Notes: generated by a model from the sequence alone, not told the origin. DNA of 64,000 nt from Zeaxanthinibacter sp. PT1 (GCF_028464225.1 NZ_JAQPCN010000006.1:83715-147714), one strand, 5' to 3'. Positions 26,744 through 36,361 are shown, numbered from the stretch's first letter. Numbers and translations are program-made.

Positions 26744-27729
26744 TAATTGTATTTTATTTCTCGATCTTCAGCGTTCGCAATACTTTCCACCACGGGAATC
26801 ATCCTATTAATCACCTCGGCCATATAAGCGGGATGCATAGCGGAAGCTTCATCCCCGACCTTGTGGTAATGATTAAAATTGGTGAAATCAAAACTGCTGA
26901 ATGTCTGCGAAGGCACATTAAATGCTTCGTGAAAAGGTAAATTATCTGATCGCCGGAACAAGTTATAGGATTCTGCCTGAGGCAGGAACCCGACCAGTTT
27001 TTCGCCGGCATATCGGTTCGCTACATCAGCTAGGTTAGACAAATTGTAACCGGTAAGGTAAAGCAAATGGTCTTTCCCATTCATTGGAACACCGATCATT
27101 TCGTAATTCAACATGACATACAGGTCAAGATTTTCTGATCGAAGTTTTTCCGCGAGGTGTTCAGCGCCCAGTAATCCTTTTTCCTCTGCACTAAAAAGTG
27201 CGAATATTAAACTGCGTTTATTGGTACGTGATTTTCCGAAATAGCGAGCCAGCTCCAAGACAGCCACGGTACCCGATGCATTATCATTGGCCCCATTGGC
27301 AATAGAATCTCCTGCAACATCTTTCTGCACCCCGATATGGTCATAATGAGCACCTATCAGGATAAATTCATTTTTTAAGGCAGGGTCATTCCCCGGGACC
27401 GTGCCTACAACATTATGAGTAGGAGTTGGAAAATTGGTAAGGGTATCCCTGTAATTCTTAAAATAGGGTGCTACCCCATTTTTTTTGAATTCCTCTATTA
27501 TATAGTCCGCAGCCAGGTCTAATCCGGGAGTACCTGCTTCCCTGCCCCGGAGTTCATCACCGGCCAGGAAAGAAATAATACTCTTTGTCCTGGTACTGTC
27601 CGTCACCGGGCTTTCTCCAGTCTCTGAACTCCTCTGTACGGTACCACAGGAAGCTAAAAACAATGATCCCCAGAACAGCAGGGTCAATACCGCTGTTCCG
27701 GGGATTTTTTTTGATGAGACTTTGCTCAT
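26743..27729 (-). CDS. M28 family metallopeptidase, lipoprotein
   Basis: The protein has 328 residues from the ATG at 27729, or 332 from 27741. It has a signal peptide with lipobox LASC and an M28 aminopeptidase domain. The zinc ligands are visible in GAHYDH, GANDNASG, SAEEKGL and a C-terminal HYHKVGD; the double Glu (EE) provides the catalytic base. It is probably anchored in the envelope and trims peptides taken from the environment. It is encoded downstream of pdhC with a 23-base gap from the shorter start. Confidence 0.9.
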   Translation of the reverse strand: MSKVSSKKIPGTAVLTLLFWGSLFLASCGTVQRSSETGESPVTDSTRTKSIISFLAGDELRGREAGTPGLDLAADYIIEEFKKNGVAPYFKNYRDTLTNFPTPTHNVVGTVPGNDPALKNEFILIGAHYDHIGVQKDVAGDSIANGANDNASGTVAVLELARYFGKSRTNKRSLIFALFSAEEKGLLGAEHLAEKLRSENLDLYVMLNYEMIGVPMNGKDHLLYLTGYNLSNLADVANRYAGEKLVGFLPQAESYNLFRRSDNLPFHEAFNVPSQTFSSFDFTNFNHYHKVGDEASAMHPAYMAEVINRMIPVVESIANAEDREIKYN

Positions 27730-27752
27730 GGTATAAATCATAAAATACTTTA

Positions 27753-29399
27753 TTAAGCTAACATAGTCACCGGGTTCTCCAGGTAGGCACGCAGCGTTTG
27801 TAAAAATTGCGCACCTGTGGCGCCGTCTACGGTGCGATGATCACATGCCAGGGTTACTTTCATAGTACTTCCGACGACGATCTCCCCATTCCTCACAACC
27901 GGCTTCTCTACTATTGCACCTACCGAAAGGATTGCAGAGTTGGGTTGGTTGATAATGGAAGTGAACTCGAGAATCCCGAACATACCAAGGTTAGATACAG
28001 TAAAAGTACTACCCTCCATTTCTGCAGGGGTTAATTTCTTGTTTCGGGCTTTCCCGGCAAGATCCTTAACTGCTCCCCCGATTTGGCTCAATGTCATCTG
28101 GTCTGTAAACTTCAGTACAGGCACCACTAAACCATCTTCCACGGCTACTGCCACACCCACGTGTACATGTTTATTGTAAAGGGTGGTATCCCCTTTCCAG
28201 GTAGTGTTTACCTGTGGATGCTTTTTCAGCGCCATGGCACAGGCCTTTACTACCATATCATTGAAAGAAACTTTGGTATCCGGAAGGTTATTGATCTGTG
28301 CCCTTGATGCCTTGGCATCATCCATATTCACCTCTATGGTCAGGTAATAATGCGGAGCAGTGAACTTGGATTCTCCCAATCGCTTGGCGATCACCTTACG
28401 CATTTGAGAGTTCTTGATTTCTTCTGTCTGTTCTTCACCGGCGGGTAAGGCCATGGAAACAGCAGGGGCTGAAGGAGCCGCTGCCTTAGCTGCTTGTTCG
28501 GGTTGAGCCTCAGGCTTGTAATTCTCTATATCTCTTTTTACAATTCGACCCTGGTCCCCACTTCCCTTCACCTTGGAAAGATCTATTCCTTTTTCGGCTG
28601 CTATCTTTCTCGCCAGTGGCGATACGAATATCCGTTGACCATCCTCCGTTTCCGGGGCAGCAACCTCTTGTTTAGCAGCTTCTTCAGTAGATTTTGATTC
28701 AGCCGGTTTTTCAGCAGCGCTTGCTGATTCCTGCTTTTTATCGCCGGAAGGCTTACTGTTCAGTACTGCATCAACATCGGTTCCCTCAGGGCCAATTATA
28801 GCCAGGACTTCATCTACAGGAGCGGATTCGCCTTCCCCTATCCCTACATATAATAAGGTGCCGGAGTAGAATGATTCAAATTCCATGGTAGCCTTATCGG
28901 TTTCGATCTCTGCAAGGATATCTCCTTCTTCGACACTGTCTCCGACTTTCTTTAGCCAACTTGCCACGGTACCTTCTTCCATGGTATCACTGAGTCTCGG
29001 CATTTTGACGATCTCCACGCCTTCGGGAATCTCTGTACTGCCGCTGTCACTTGAGGAGTCGCTTTCTTCAGAATCTGCCTTAGACTCTTCATTAGCTTCC
29101 TCCTTGTTTTCCTTTTTGGATTCTCCTTTATTATTATTGAGCAAAGCCGATATATCTTCTCCTTCTTCACCAATTATAGCGAGTAAAGAATCTACCGGAG
29201 CACCATCTCCTTCAGCGATTCCGATATGCAACAACGTTCCTTCATGGAAGGATTCAAACTCCATCGTCGCTTTATCGGTCTCTATCTCTGCCAGGATATC
29301 ACCTTCTTCTACTTTATCTCCAACTTGTTTGAGCCATTTTGCCACGGTTCCTTCTTCCATGGTATCACTCAACCTAGGCATGTTTATTATCTCTGCCAT
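27753..29399 (-). CDS. pdhC: Pyruvate dehydrogenase complex E2, dihydrolipoyl acetyltransferase
   Basis: The 548-residue protein has two N-terminal lipoyl domains (about residues 1-75 and 130-205), each with the lipoylated Lys in ETDKATMEFESF. A peripheral-subunit-binding domain follows (FVSPLARKIAAEKGIDL), then a C-terminal acyltransferase domain with active site DHRTVDGA. Acidic/Ala-rich linkers join the domains. It transfers acetyl groups from E1 to CoA. The two lipoyl domains are close copies, indicating an internal duplication. It starts 3 bases after the E1-alpha stop. E1-beta and E3 are not in the window. Confidence 0.95.
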   Translation of the reverse strand: MAEIINMPRLSDTMEEGTVAKWLKQVGDKVEEGDILAEIETDKATMEFESFHEGTLLHIGIAEGDGAPVDSLLAIIGEEGEDISALLNNNKGESKKENKEEANEESKADSEESDSSSDSGSTEIPEGVEIVKMPRLSDTMEEGTVASWLKKVGDSVEEGDILAEIETDKATMEFESFYSGTLLYVGIGEGESAPVDEVLAIIGPEGTDVDAVLNSKPSGDKKQESASAAEKPAESKSTEEAAKQEVAAPETEDGQRIFVSPLARKIAAEKGIDLSKVKGSGDQGRIVKRDIENYKPEAQPEQAAKAAAPSAPAVSMALPAGEEQTEEIKNSQMRKVIAKRLGESKFTAPHYYLTIEVNMDDAKASRAQINNLPDTKVSFNDMVVKACAMALKKHPQVNTTWKGDTTLYNKHVHVGVAVAVEDGLVVPVLKFTDQMTLSQIGGAVKDLAGKARNKKLTPAEMEGSTFTVSNLGMFGILEFTSIINQPNSAILSVGAIVEKPVVRNGEIVVGSTMKVTLACDHRTVDGATGAQFLQTLRAYLENPVTMLA

Positions 29400-29402
29400 T
29401 AC

Positions 29403-30401
29403 TTATAATTTGTGTTGCAAAAATGGATAGTCTTTTTGTTCGTATACGGTATCGTACAGCTGTTCGATCGGAGGATAGTCCGAATTATCCGCAAATTCTT
29501 CGCACTCCTTCACCAGGTCTTTCACCCGTTTATCAATAGCTTTAATTTCTTCTTCGGTAGCGTATTTCTTATCGAGAATCACTTCTTTCACCTGGCTGAT
29601 TGGGTCGATCTTCTTGTATTCTTCAACCTCATCCTTAGTTCGGTAGTGTTGGGCATCAGACATAGAATGACCCCTGTAGCGATAGGTCTTCATCTCCAGG
29701 AAAGTTGGTCCTCCGCCAGAGCGGGCTCTTTCTATTGCCTTACTCATCTCTTGTGCTACGGTCGCTGGATCCATCCCATCAACCGGTCCACATGGCATTT
29801 CATATCCCAATCCAAGTTTCCAAATTTCCGTGCTATGCGAAGTTCGCGCTACGGAAGTTCCCATGGCGTAGCCATTGTTTTCACAGACGAAGACCACGGG
29901 CAATTGCCATAACATTGCCAGGTTAAATGCTTCGTGGAGCGATCCTTGTCTTACGGCTCCATCCCCCATATAACAAAGGGTTACCGCATCTCTCTTAAAA
30001 TACTTATCGGCAAATGCAAGACCGGCACCAAGAGGAATCTGTCCTCCTACGATACCATGCCCTCCATAAAAACGATGTTCCTTTGAGAAGATGTGCATAG
30101 ACCCTCCCATTCCTTTAGAAGTTCCCGTCACTTTACCATACAATTCGGCCATCACCTTCCTGGGGTCTACCCCCATTCCTATCGGCTGAACGTGGTTCCT
30201 GTATGCAGTGATCATCCGGTCCTTAGTCAGGTCCATGGCATGTAATGCACCAGCTAATACAGCTTCCTGTCCATTGTATAAATGAAGAAAGCCTCTCACC
30301 TTCTGTTGTATGTACACCGCTGCTAACTTGTCCTCGAATTTTCTCCAGAACAACATGTCTTCATACCATTTCAGGTAGACTTCCTTGGTAATTTTTTCCA
30401 T
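29403..30401 (-). CDS. pdhA: Pyruvate dehydrogenase E1 component, alpha subunit
   Basis: The 332-residue protein has the thiamine diphosphate motif GDGAVRQG ending in ENNGYAMGTS, and a phosphorylation-loop-like YRYRGHSMSDAQHYR. It is the alpha chain of a heterotetrameric E1 and needs the beta subunit encoded elsewhere. It decarboxylates pyruvate in the cytosol and passes the acetyl group to E2, encoded next. Its 192-base upstream gap to cdd contains no clear promoter box that I could identify. Confidence 0.95.
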   Translation of the reverse strand: MEKITKEVYLKWYEDMLFWRKFEDKLAAVYIQQKVRGFLHLYNGQEAVLAGALHAMDLTKDRMITAYRNHVQPIGMGVDPRKVMAELYGKVTGTSKGMGGSMHIFSKEHRFYGGHGIVGGQIPLGAGLAFADKYFKRDAVTLCYMGDGAVRQGSLHEAFNLAMLWQLPVVFVCENNGYAMGTSVARTSHSTEIWKLGLGYEMPCGPVDGMDPATVAQEMSKAIERARSGGGPTFLEMKTYRYRGHSMSDAQHYRTKDEVEEYKKIDPISQVKEVILDKKYATEEEIKAIDKRVKDLVKECEEFADNSDYPPIEQLYDTVYEQKDYPFLQHKL

Positions 30402-30593
30402 TAATACCGATTGTTTTTAATATTCTTCTCTAAATGAAACTGACCGGACACCCCAATGGGGCCCTGATTTTTGTAGGAGAACAAAAATACACATTAAATC
30501 AATAGTGAAAAAGAATTGCTAAAAAAGCTTAAAGCACTCTAAGAACTGTTTTGAATTCCACTTGGAAAATTCGCCCAATCCCTATTTTCACAA

Positions 30594-31079
30594 TTAGTCC
30601 AGGTATGATTTTCCGAAGGCAAGAGGAAGCAGATCCGCGATAGATGAACTCTTGTAAACCTCCCCGGAAGCTCCCATCATCAGGATTGCTATTCCATCGT
30701 CCTGTCTTTGTTCGTACTCCGCTATCGCCTGTCGGCAATTGCCGCAAGGGGCTGCAGGTGTATCGACTTCTCTGCGAACAGAGTTAACACTGATCGCTAT
30801 AGCCTTTACCGCAATTCCGGGAAAACGTGCCCCGGCGTGGAAAATCGCCACCCTTTCCGCGCATAGCCCGGAAGGATAAGAAGCATTTTCCTGGTTATTA
30901 CCGATTACAATCTCTCCGTTGGCCAATAGGACGGCCGCTCCGACCTGGAAGCCGGAATAGGGGGCGTAAGCGTTCTCCCTGGCCAGGACCGCTGTCCGCA
31001 TTAATTCCTGGTCCAAAACAGCTAATTCCTCCAGGCTGTCATAAATTTCGAGATCAAAAGTTACTTTCTTTTTGTGCAT
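30594..31079 (-). CDS. cdd: Cytidine deaminase
   Basis: The 161-residue protein has zinc and catalytic motifs CAERVA (Cys and the catalytic Glu) and PCGNCRQ (two Cys ligands), plus the N-terminal APYSGFQVGAAVLL segment. It deaminates cytidine and deoxycytidine to uridine compounds in pyrimidine salvage. Length and motifs fit the homotetrameric class. It lies between porV and pdhA, an arrangement I recall as common in flavobacteria, but a terminator at 31113-31140 separates it from porV. Confidence 0.94.
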   Translation of the reverse strand: MHKKKVTFDLEIYDSLEELAVLDQELMRTAVLARENAYAPYSGFQVGAAVLLANGEIVIGNNQENASYPSGLCAERVAIFHAGARFPGIAVKAIAISVNSVRREVDTPAAPCGNCRQAIAEYEQRQDDGIAILMMGASGEVYKSSSIADLLPLAFGKSYLD

Positions 31080-31112
31080 GGTTAAATATACAATTAGCCC
31101 GTAATAATAATA

Positions 31113-31140
31113 AAAAAACCTGCCAAGGGCAGGTTTTATA
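31113..31140 (-). terminator. Intrinsic terminator after porV
   Basis: On the minus strand AACCTGCC pairs with GGCAGGTT around a 3-base loop and is followed by seven T residues. It lies 27 bases past the porV stop and so separates porV from cdd. Confidence 0.85.
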
Positions 31141-31166
31141 ATTTCTTTGCTATGAGTTTAAGGAAA

Positions 31167-32312
31167 CTATTCGTTAAAGAACTCCTGCCCTAAATTGAAG
31201 GTCAGGGAAAACCTAAGCGTATTTTCTAAAGGATTTCGCACTTGCGAGGTTGAAAAAAGATAGGACAGGTCTATCTGGGCCGACTGGTACCTGAAACCAG
31301 CACCCAAAGTAAAGAACTGTCTTGAACCTTTTTGTTCACTCTCGTTAAAATATCCTGTTCTGAACATAAATTTCTCTTGAAAAGCATACTCGGCACCTAA
31401 AGCCCATGTAAATTCTTTCAACTCTTCACTGAAACCATCCGGGGCATCCCCGAAAGATTTGAAGACCCCGTCAAAAAAGCTGATTTCCTGGTATTCTGCA
31501 TTATCCTCTGAATCCACATCCCCGTCTCCGTCAAAATCCTGCGGAGTAGGAACGAGGAGCTTATTGAATTCTGTATTGATCCCAATCACATTATCCTGAT
31601 CCAGGATAAAGTCGAAACCTGCACCAAATCCAAGATTGGTAGGCAGAAAATTCTCCTGCCCACCTTCGTCATATTTAATCTTGCCTCCGAGGTTAGAAAT
31701 ATTAAATCCTGCTCTCCACCTACCGTCAAAATTATCATAAGCGATTTCAGGTGACCTGTAAAATCCTGCCACATCTACGGCAAATGAGCTAGCTGCCTGG
31801 GAATCTACTGATCCGTTATCCGGTAACTTAAGGTTAGAACGGATAAACCTACCGGCCACCGCCATGGAAAATGTATTGCTCAGCTTTAATGAATATGACC
31901 CGTCAATGGCTAACTCATTAGGTTTTGCCACAGTTCCGGGATCATTCGCAAATTGCCTGAGTTCTATTTCTCCTAAAGTGAAATAACGAAGGCTTGCCGC
32001 AAAGGCACTACGATCATTAAGTTTATTAAAATAGCTGCCACTGAGCAGGGATATATCTGTAGTTATGCTTTCCAGGTAAGGGGTATAACTCAGACCTATA
32101 CCCATTTTCCTTTCAGCAAATGCAAATTTGGCGGGGTTCCATTGTTGAGCGAAGGCATCCATAGAGGTTGCAACCCCCATATCCCCCATACCGGCAGACC
32201 TGGCATCGGCTGCGATGGTTAGGAATGGTACTGCGGTGGTAATTACTCTATCCTCTTGTGCCGATACCTTACCGATCACTACCAGTAAGGCAAGCATCCA
32301 TAATTTTTTCAT
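31167..32312 (-). CDS. porV: Type IX secretion outer-membrane protein PorV (LptO)
   Basis: The 381-residue protein has a signal peptide (cleavage near KVSAQ) and a FadL-like beta-barrel body beginning VITTAVPFLTIAADARSAGMGDMGVAT, here given in two blocks: the conserved PFLTIAADARSAGMGD is the PorV hallmark. PorV escorts type IX secretion substrates from the translocon to the PorU sortase at the cell surface. In Flavobacterium johnsoniae porU lies between gldJ and porV. Here no porU is present and porV is separated from gldJ by a 517-base intergenic region with divergent orientation. Confidence 0.95.
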   Translation of the reverse strand: MKKLWMLALLVVIGKVSAQEDRVITTAVPFLTIAADARSAGMGDMGVATSMDAFAQQWNPAKFAFAERKMGIGLSYTPYLESITTDISLLSGSYFNKLNDRSAFAASLRYFTLGEIELRQFANDPGTVAKPNELAIDGSYSLKLSNTFSMAVAGRFIRSNLKLPDNGSVDSQAASSFAVDVAGFYRSPEIAYDNFDGRWRAGFNISNLGGKIKYDEGGQENFLPTNLGFGAGFDFILDQDNVIGINTEFNKLLVPTPQDFDGDGDVDSEDNAEYQEISFFDGVFKSFGDAPDGFSEELKEFTWALGAEYAFQEKFMFRTGYFNESEQKGSRQFFTLGAGFRYQSAQIDLSYLFSTSQVRNPLENTLRFSLTFNLGQEFFNE

Positions 32313-32829
32313 GTTTGGAATTTGGTATTATAAGCGAGTAAAGTTGTTAATAATAAAGTTTCTACTCAAATTAATTAGATGTATGACACGGTAACGCCGT
32401 TTTTAACAATATCTTATACTTTGCAGCTAAATTTTTACAGATCCCCTGTTTTACGGACATTGGGGCACTTGAAAGCCTAATAATTCACTATCATTTAATT
32501 TTTCCTTCCATCTTAATGGATCATCTGAAAAAATACCTCGTCAACCATACTAGAATAACATTTAGCCCGTTATGACTTTGGATGACGAACAAAAATTTCC
32601 TTTCTGTATTCCGGGAAGGGATTAAAACGTCTAAAAGCAAAATAATCTATTGAAATTGTCGTTTTACTAGCCGAAAGCGACTTAATCGGGTTGAGAAGGA
32701 ATCTAACAGAGTACTTCCCGGTCCTTTTTAAAACTGATAATTAAAGGTTTATCCTTTCGGGGTGTTCCCGCCAAAAGTCTGAAAGACCACTGGATATTAT
32801 CACAACATATTAAAATTGACTAATAACAG
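32313..32829. other. Divergent porV-gldJ intergenic region, no gene seen
   Basis: I see no reading frame longer than about 20 codons with a plausible product and no clear remnant of porU. The region is AT-rich and must hold the promoters of both genes. A TATACTTTG stretch near 32413-32421 approaches the -7 consensus on the plus strand but is not an exact match. Confidence 0.6.
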
Positions 32830-34500
32830 ATGAAAAGACAGTTAATCAAAGTTACACTCTCTTGCGTAGTGATTGCAGGAACCCTTACGGCTACAAGTTG
32901 TAAGAAATCTTCTTCCTCCAAAAACGTTTCAAGAGCTACTGGCTGGAAGGTCAATGCCAAAGAAGGTGGCTTTCAGTACAACTCGGATTTCAAAGAGCAG
33001 GAAACCGCTCCCGGGCTGGTATTTGTTGAAGGAGGAACTTTTACTAAGGGAAAAGTTCAGGACGATGTGATGCACGAGTGGAACAATACCCCCACCCAGC
33101 AGCACGTTCAATCGTTCTATATGGATGAGACCGAGGTGACCAACGTGATGTACCTGGAATACCTTGATTACCTGAAAAGTGTATATCCGCCGGAAGATCC
33201 TAAATACGCCAACATCTATAAAGGTGCTTTGCCGGACACTCTTGTCTGGAGAAACAGGTTGGGTTTCAATGAAACGATGACTAATAATTACCTTCGCCAC
33301 CCCGCTTATGCAGAATACCCCGTGGTCGGTGTAAACTGGGTACAGGCCGTTCAGTTCGCGGAATGGCGTACAGACCGGGTTAACGAGGCATTGCTGGAAA
33401 GAGAAGGATATCTTGCCAGTGACGCCAAATACGCTCCGGTAAACGGAGAAACTGCCGGTACTTTTAGTACCGAGGCATATTTAAATCGTCCTGAAACTAC
33501 CTATGGGGGCCAGATCGATTCACTTCAGGGAAAAAAACAAAAAGATTCTGTTGCTGTATACGCAAATCGTAACAGTGGAATCATCATGCCAGAATACAGG
33601 CTTCCTACCGAAACAGAATGGGAATATGCCGCCCTGGCCCTGATAGGGAAAAGAGAGTATAATTCTTATCGTGGGCGTAAAAAATATCCATGGGATGGGG
33701 AATATACCAGGAATGGTCAACGAGTTGGACGAGGTGACCAGCTAGCCAATTTTAAGCAAGGTGATGGTGACTACGGCGGAATTGCCGGATGGTCTGACGA
33801 CGGCGCAGATATCACTGCCGAGGTGAAATCTTACAAGCCTAACGATCACGGCTTATACGATATGGCAGGTAACGTGGCCGAATGGGTTGCAGATGTGTAT
33901 CGCCCGATTGTCGATGATGAGATCAGTGACTTTAACTATTACCGAGGTAATGTTTATATGAAAGCGGCTATCGGAGAAGATGGAAAAGCCGAAGTCCTTT
34001 CAGAAAGCATCGTCTATGACACTCTTCCGAACGGCAAACTGGTTGCAGTTAACCTTCCAGGGGAAGTAGAAATGGTTCCTGTAGATGAGAATGAAACCTA
34101 CTTACGTACCAACTTCTCCAGCAGTGACAACCGCTCCTACCGGGATGGAGATCCAGGATCATCCAGATTCTATGATAAGTTTGATGAGGACGATGAAGAA
34201 GGAGCCGACAAACTGAGCATGTACAATGCTCCAAAGCACAAGGTAGAACGGGATGAAGATGGTAACCTTATTCGTGAATACGACACCTCTAATAGCAGAA
34301 CTTCCTTGATCAATGACGAAGTGCGAGTTTACAAAGGTGGATCATGGAAAGACCGTGCGTATTGGCTAGACCCTGCACAACGCAGGTATCTGCCACAATA
34401 CATGGCCACAGATTATATCGGTTTCCGATGTGCCATGTCCAGGGTTGGCTCTAAATCAACCGGGAAAAATAAAACCGTACGAGGTAAAAAAGCAAGATAA
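32830..34500 (+). CDS. gldJ: Gliding motility lipoprotein GldJ
   Basis: The 556-residue protein has a lipoprotein signal ending ATSC and an FGE-sulfatase-like (SUMF1) fold: FVEGGTFTKGKV near the N-terminus, MDETEVTNVMYLEYL, PTETEWEYAAL, DMAGNVAEWVADVY and the C-terminal KGGSWKDRAYW...GFRCA. Length is close to Flavobacterium johnsoniae GldJ. GldJ is an outer-membrane lipoprotein needed for gliding and for stability of type IX motor components such as GldK. No catalytic role is known. A strong terminator follows, then murF, the usual order. Confidence 0.96.
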   Translation: MKRQLIKVTLSCVVIAGTLTATSCKKSSSSKNVSRATGWKVNAKEGGFQYNSDFKEQETAPGLVFVEGGTFTKGKVQDDVMHEWNNTPTQQHVQSFYMDETEVTNVMYLEYLDYLKSVYPPEDPKYANIYKGALPDTLVWRNRLGFNETMTNNYLRHPAYAEYPVVGVNWVQAVQFAEWRTDRVNEALLEREGYLASDAKYAPVNGETAGTFSTEAYLNRPETTYGGQIDSLQGKKQKDSVAVYANRNSGIIMPEYRLPTETEWEYAALALIGKREYNSYRGRKKYPWDGEYTRNGQRVGRGDQLANFKQGDGDYGGIAGWSDDGADITAEVKSYKPNDHGLYDMAGNVAEWVADVYRPIVDDEISDFNYYRGNVYMKAAIGEDGKAEVLSESIVYDTLPNGKLVAVNLPGEVEMVPVDENETYLRTNFSSSDNRSYRDGDPGSSRFYDKFDEDDEEGADKLSMYNAPKHKVERDEDGNLIREYDTSNSRTSLINDEVRVYKGGSWKDRAYWLDPAQRRYLPQYMATDYIGFRCAMSRVGSKSTGKNKTVRGKKAR

Positions 34501-34522
34501 GACAGTTACATCAAATACTGGG

Positions 34523-34556
34523 AAAAGCCCCGATCGCTGGATCGGGGCTTTTTTTT
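34523..34556 (+). terminator. Intrinsic terminator after gldJ
   Basis: AAAAGCCCCGATC pairs with GATCGGGGCTTTT around GCTG and continues into a T run. It lies 23 bases past the gldJ stop and 12 bases before murF. Confidence 0.92.
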
Positions 34557-34567
34557 ATATTTATCCC

Positions 34568-35845
34568 ATGACCACAGAGCATTTATACGAGCACTTCCTC
34601 AAATCATCAGGAGCTTGCACAGATACACGGAATATATCAGAAAACTGCCTATTCTTCGCCTTGAAAGGTGATAACTTTAATGGTAATAAATTCGCGGGTG
34701 AAGCCATAGAACATGGTGCAACGCTCGCGGTTATCGACGAAGCAGAATATCATCAGGAAGGCAACACTATCTTGGTGGATAATGTGCTGGAATCACTACA
34801 ACAACTAGGGAGATTTCACCGCATGCATAGTAAAGCACGAGTTATAGGACTGACGGGTAGTAATGGTAAGACCACTACCAAGGAACTGATGCACTCGGTT
34901 TTATCACAATCCTACCGGGTAATCGCTACCCGGGGCAATTTGAATAATCATATCGGGGTTCCCCTCACTCTCCTTAGAATTAAAAAAGACACGGAGATCG
35001 CTATTATAGAAATGGGTGCCAATCATCAGAAGGAGATCGAGTTTCTATGCACCCTTGCCGAACCCGATTTTGGTTATATCACGAATTTTGGAAAGGCTCA
35101 CCTGGAAGGATTCGGTGGTGTAGCCGGCGTGATTGCAGGTAAAAGCGAACTTTATAATCATTTAAAAAACAAGAACGCTCCTATCTTCATGAATGCCGAC
35201 GACCAGGTACAACGTGAAAAACTGCAGTCGTACACAAAGAAGATCGGCTTTAGTACTTCAGATAAGAACTACTATCAAATTAAGTTTCTTGAAGCATCTC
35301 CTTTTGTTTCCCTTGAAGCAGAAGGAACCGTCATTAAAACCCAGTTGGTTGGAAAATACAATTTCAACAATTGCTGCGCAGCCTTATTAATAGGCAAATA
35401 TTTTAATGTCCCCATGGTACTGATACAAGATGCACTTTCTGAATACATCCCGGAAAATAATCGTTCCCAGTTAGTAGAGCAAGCCGGTTACCACATCTTG
35501 CTGGACGCATACAATGCCAACCCCACCAGTATGAAAGCGGCATTGGAGAATTTTGACCAACTGAGATCCGATACTAAATGCGCTATACTGGGTGATATGT
35601 TTGAACTCGGGAAAGATGCAGAACAGGAGCACCAGGAGATCGCTGAATTAGCAGCAAAGAGCAATTTTTCAGAAGTCCTGCTGGTCGGAAAAAATTTCAG
35701 CAGATGCCGGACTTCTTTAAAACAATTTGAAGGTTTTGAAAAGCTATCCGAATACTTGGAAAAACACAAACTCCCTAAAGGTGATATTCTGATCAAGGGC
35801 TCCAGGGGAATGGCATTAGAGCGAGTTCTGCCGTTACTTAACTGA
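34568..35845 (+). CDS. murF: UDP-N-acetylmuramoyl-tripeptide--D-alanyl-D-alanine ligase
   Basis: The 425-residue protein, from the ATG at 34568, has the Mur-ligase ATP loop GLTGSNGKTTTKEL, the catalytic EMGANHQKEI and the C-terminal DAYNANPTSM motif typical of MurF. It adds D-Ala-D-Ala to the UDP-MurNAc-tripeptide in the cytosol. The longer frame to 34430 was rejected because it crosses the gldJ coding end and its terminator. It is followed by a repeat array and tRNA-Val. Confidence 0.96.
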   Translation: MTTEHLYEHFLKSSGACTDTRNISENCLFFALKGDNFNGNKFAGEAIEHGATLAVIDEAEYHQEGNTILVDNVLESLQQLGRFHRMHSKARVIGLTGSNGKTTTKELMHSVLSQSYRVIATRGNLNNHIGVPLTLLRIKKDTEIAIIEMGANHQKEIEFLCTLAEPDFGYITNFGKAHLEGFGGVAGVIAGKSELYNHLKNKNAPIFMNADDQVQREKLQSYTKKIGFSTSDKNYYQIKFLEASPFVSLEAEGTVIKTQLVGKYNFNNCCAALLIGKYFNVPMVLIQDALSEYIPENNRSQLVEQAGYHILLDAYNANPTSMKAALENFDQLRSDTKCAILGDMFELGKDAEQEHQEIAELAAKSNFSEVLLVGKNFSRCRTSLKQFEGFEKLSEYLEKHKLPKGDILIKGSRGMALERVLPLLN

Positions 35846-35899
35846 GGCTTTACCTCTGAAATGGACCAAACGAAACTGCGATTGCAAAGATCAAAATAT

Positions 35900-36320
35900 T
35901 TGCAGATACCGCTGCTGCAAAACTGACTGCCGTCAGGCAGGTAGAAAACCCCCATCCCCTGCAGGGATGCTTTTTTTTTATTCCCTCCCAACGCCTATAA
36001 GCAAGCTCAGCGCTGTCCGGGGATTACCGCGCTTCGCACGCTGATCCAGGTAAAACCGCTCCTGCAAACCTGACTGCCGTCAGGCAGGTACAAAACCCAA
36101 ATCCCGCTAATGCGAGATTTGATTCTTTTATTCCCTCCCAACACTCAAGCAAGCTCAGCGTTGTCCGTGGATTACCGCGCTTCGCACGCTGATCCAGGTA
36201 AACCCGCTCCTGTAAACCTGACTGCCGTCAGGCAGGTACAAAACCCAAATCCCGCTAATGCGAGATTTGATTCTTTTATTCCCTCCCAACACTCAAGCAA
36301 GCTCAGCATTGTCCGGGAAT
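35900..36320. repeat. Tandem repeat array, 148-bp period, next to tRNA-Val(GAC)
   Basis: Three related units follow one another; the second and third are nearly identical with an exact 148-base period (GCAAGCTCAG at 36001, 36149 and 36297; CCGCT at 36056 and 36204). The first unit is more diverged. Each unit contains ACCGCT-N-CTGCAA or a close variant, a small hairpin CTGACTGCCGTCAG with CAGGCAGGTA, AAAACCC, and then a second hairpin leading to a T-rich run. The array lies between murF and the terminator of tRNA-Val(GAC). Reading frames within it have no plausible product. Confidence 0.9.
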
Positions 36321-36352
36321 AAAAAAACCCACGCATAACTGCGTGGGTTTTG
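36321..36352 (-). terminator. Intrinsic terminator of tRNA-Val(GAC)
   Basis: AAACCCACGC and GCGTGGGTTT form a perfect 10-base-pair stem around a 6-base loop, with a run of seven A on the plus strand that becomes a T run for minus-strand transcripts. It lies 10 bases past the tRNA 3' end. Confidence 0.9.
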
Positions 36353-36361
36353 TGAGTGATG

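Noticed and set aside
28885..29430. A Ser-rich plus-strand frame of 181 codons
   Set aside because: It is antisense to the two lipoyl domains of pdhC and has the internal repeat of that region only as a mirror.
35900..36320. CRISPR array
   Set aside because: Whole 148-bp units are repeated with no short repeat and unique spacer pattern, and no cas genes are present. The same reasoning applies to the arrays at 48.5 and 63.5 kb.
36110..36322. A 70-codon plus-strand frame within the first array
   Set aside because: Composed of array repeats and hairpins, with no family resemblance.
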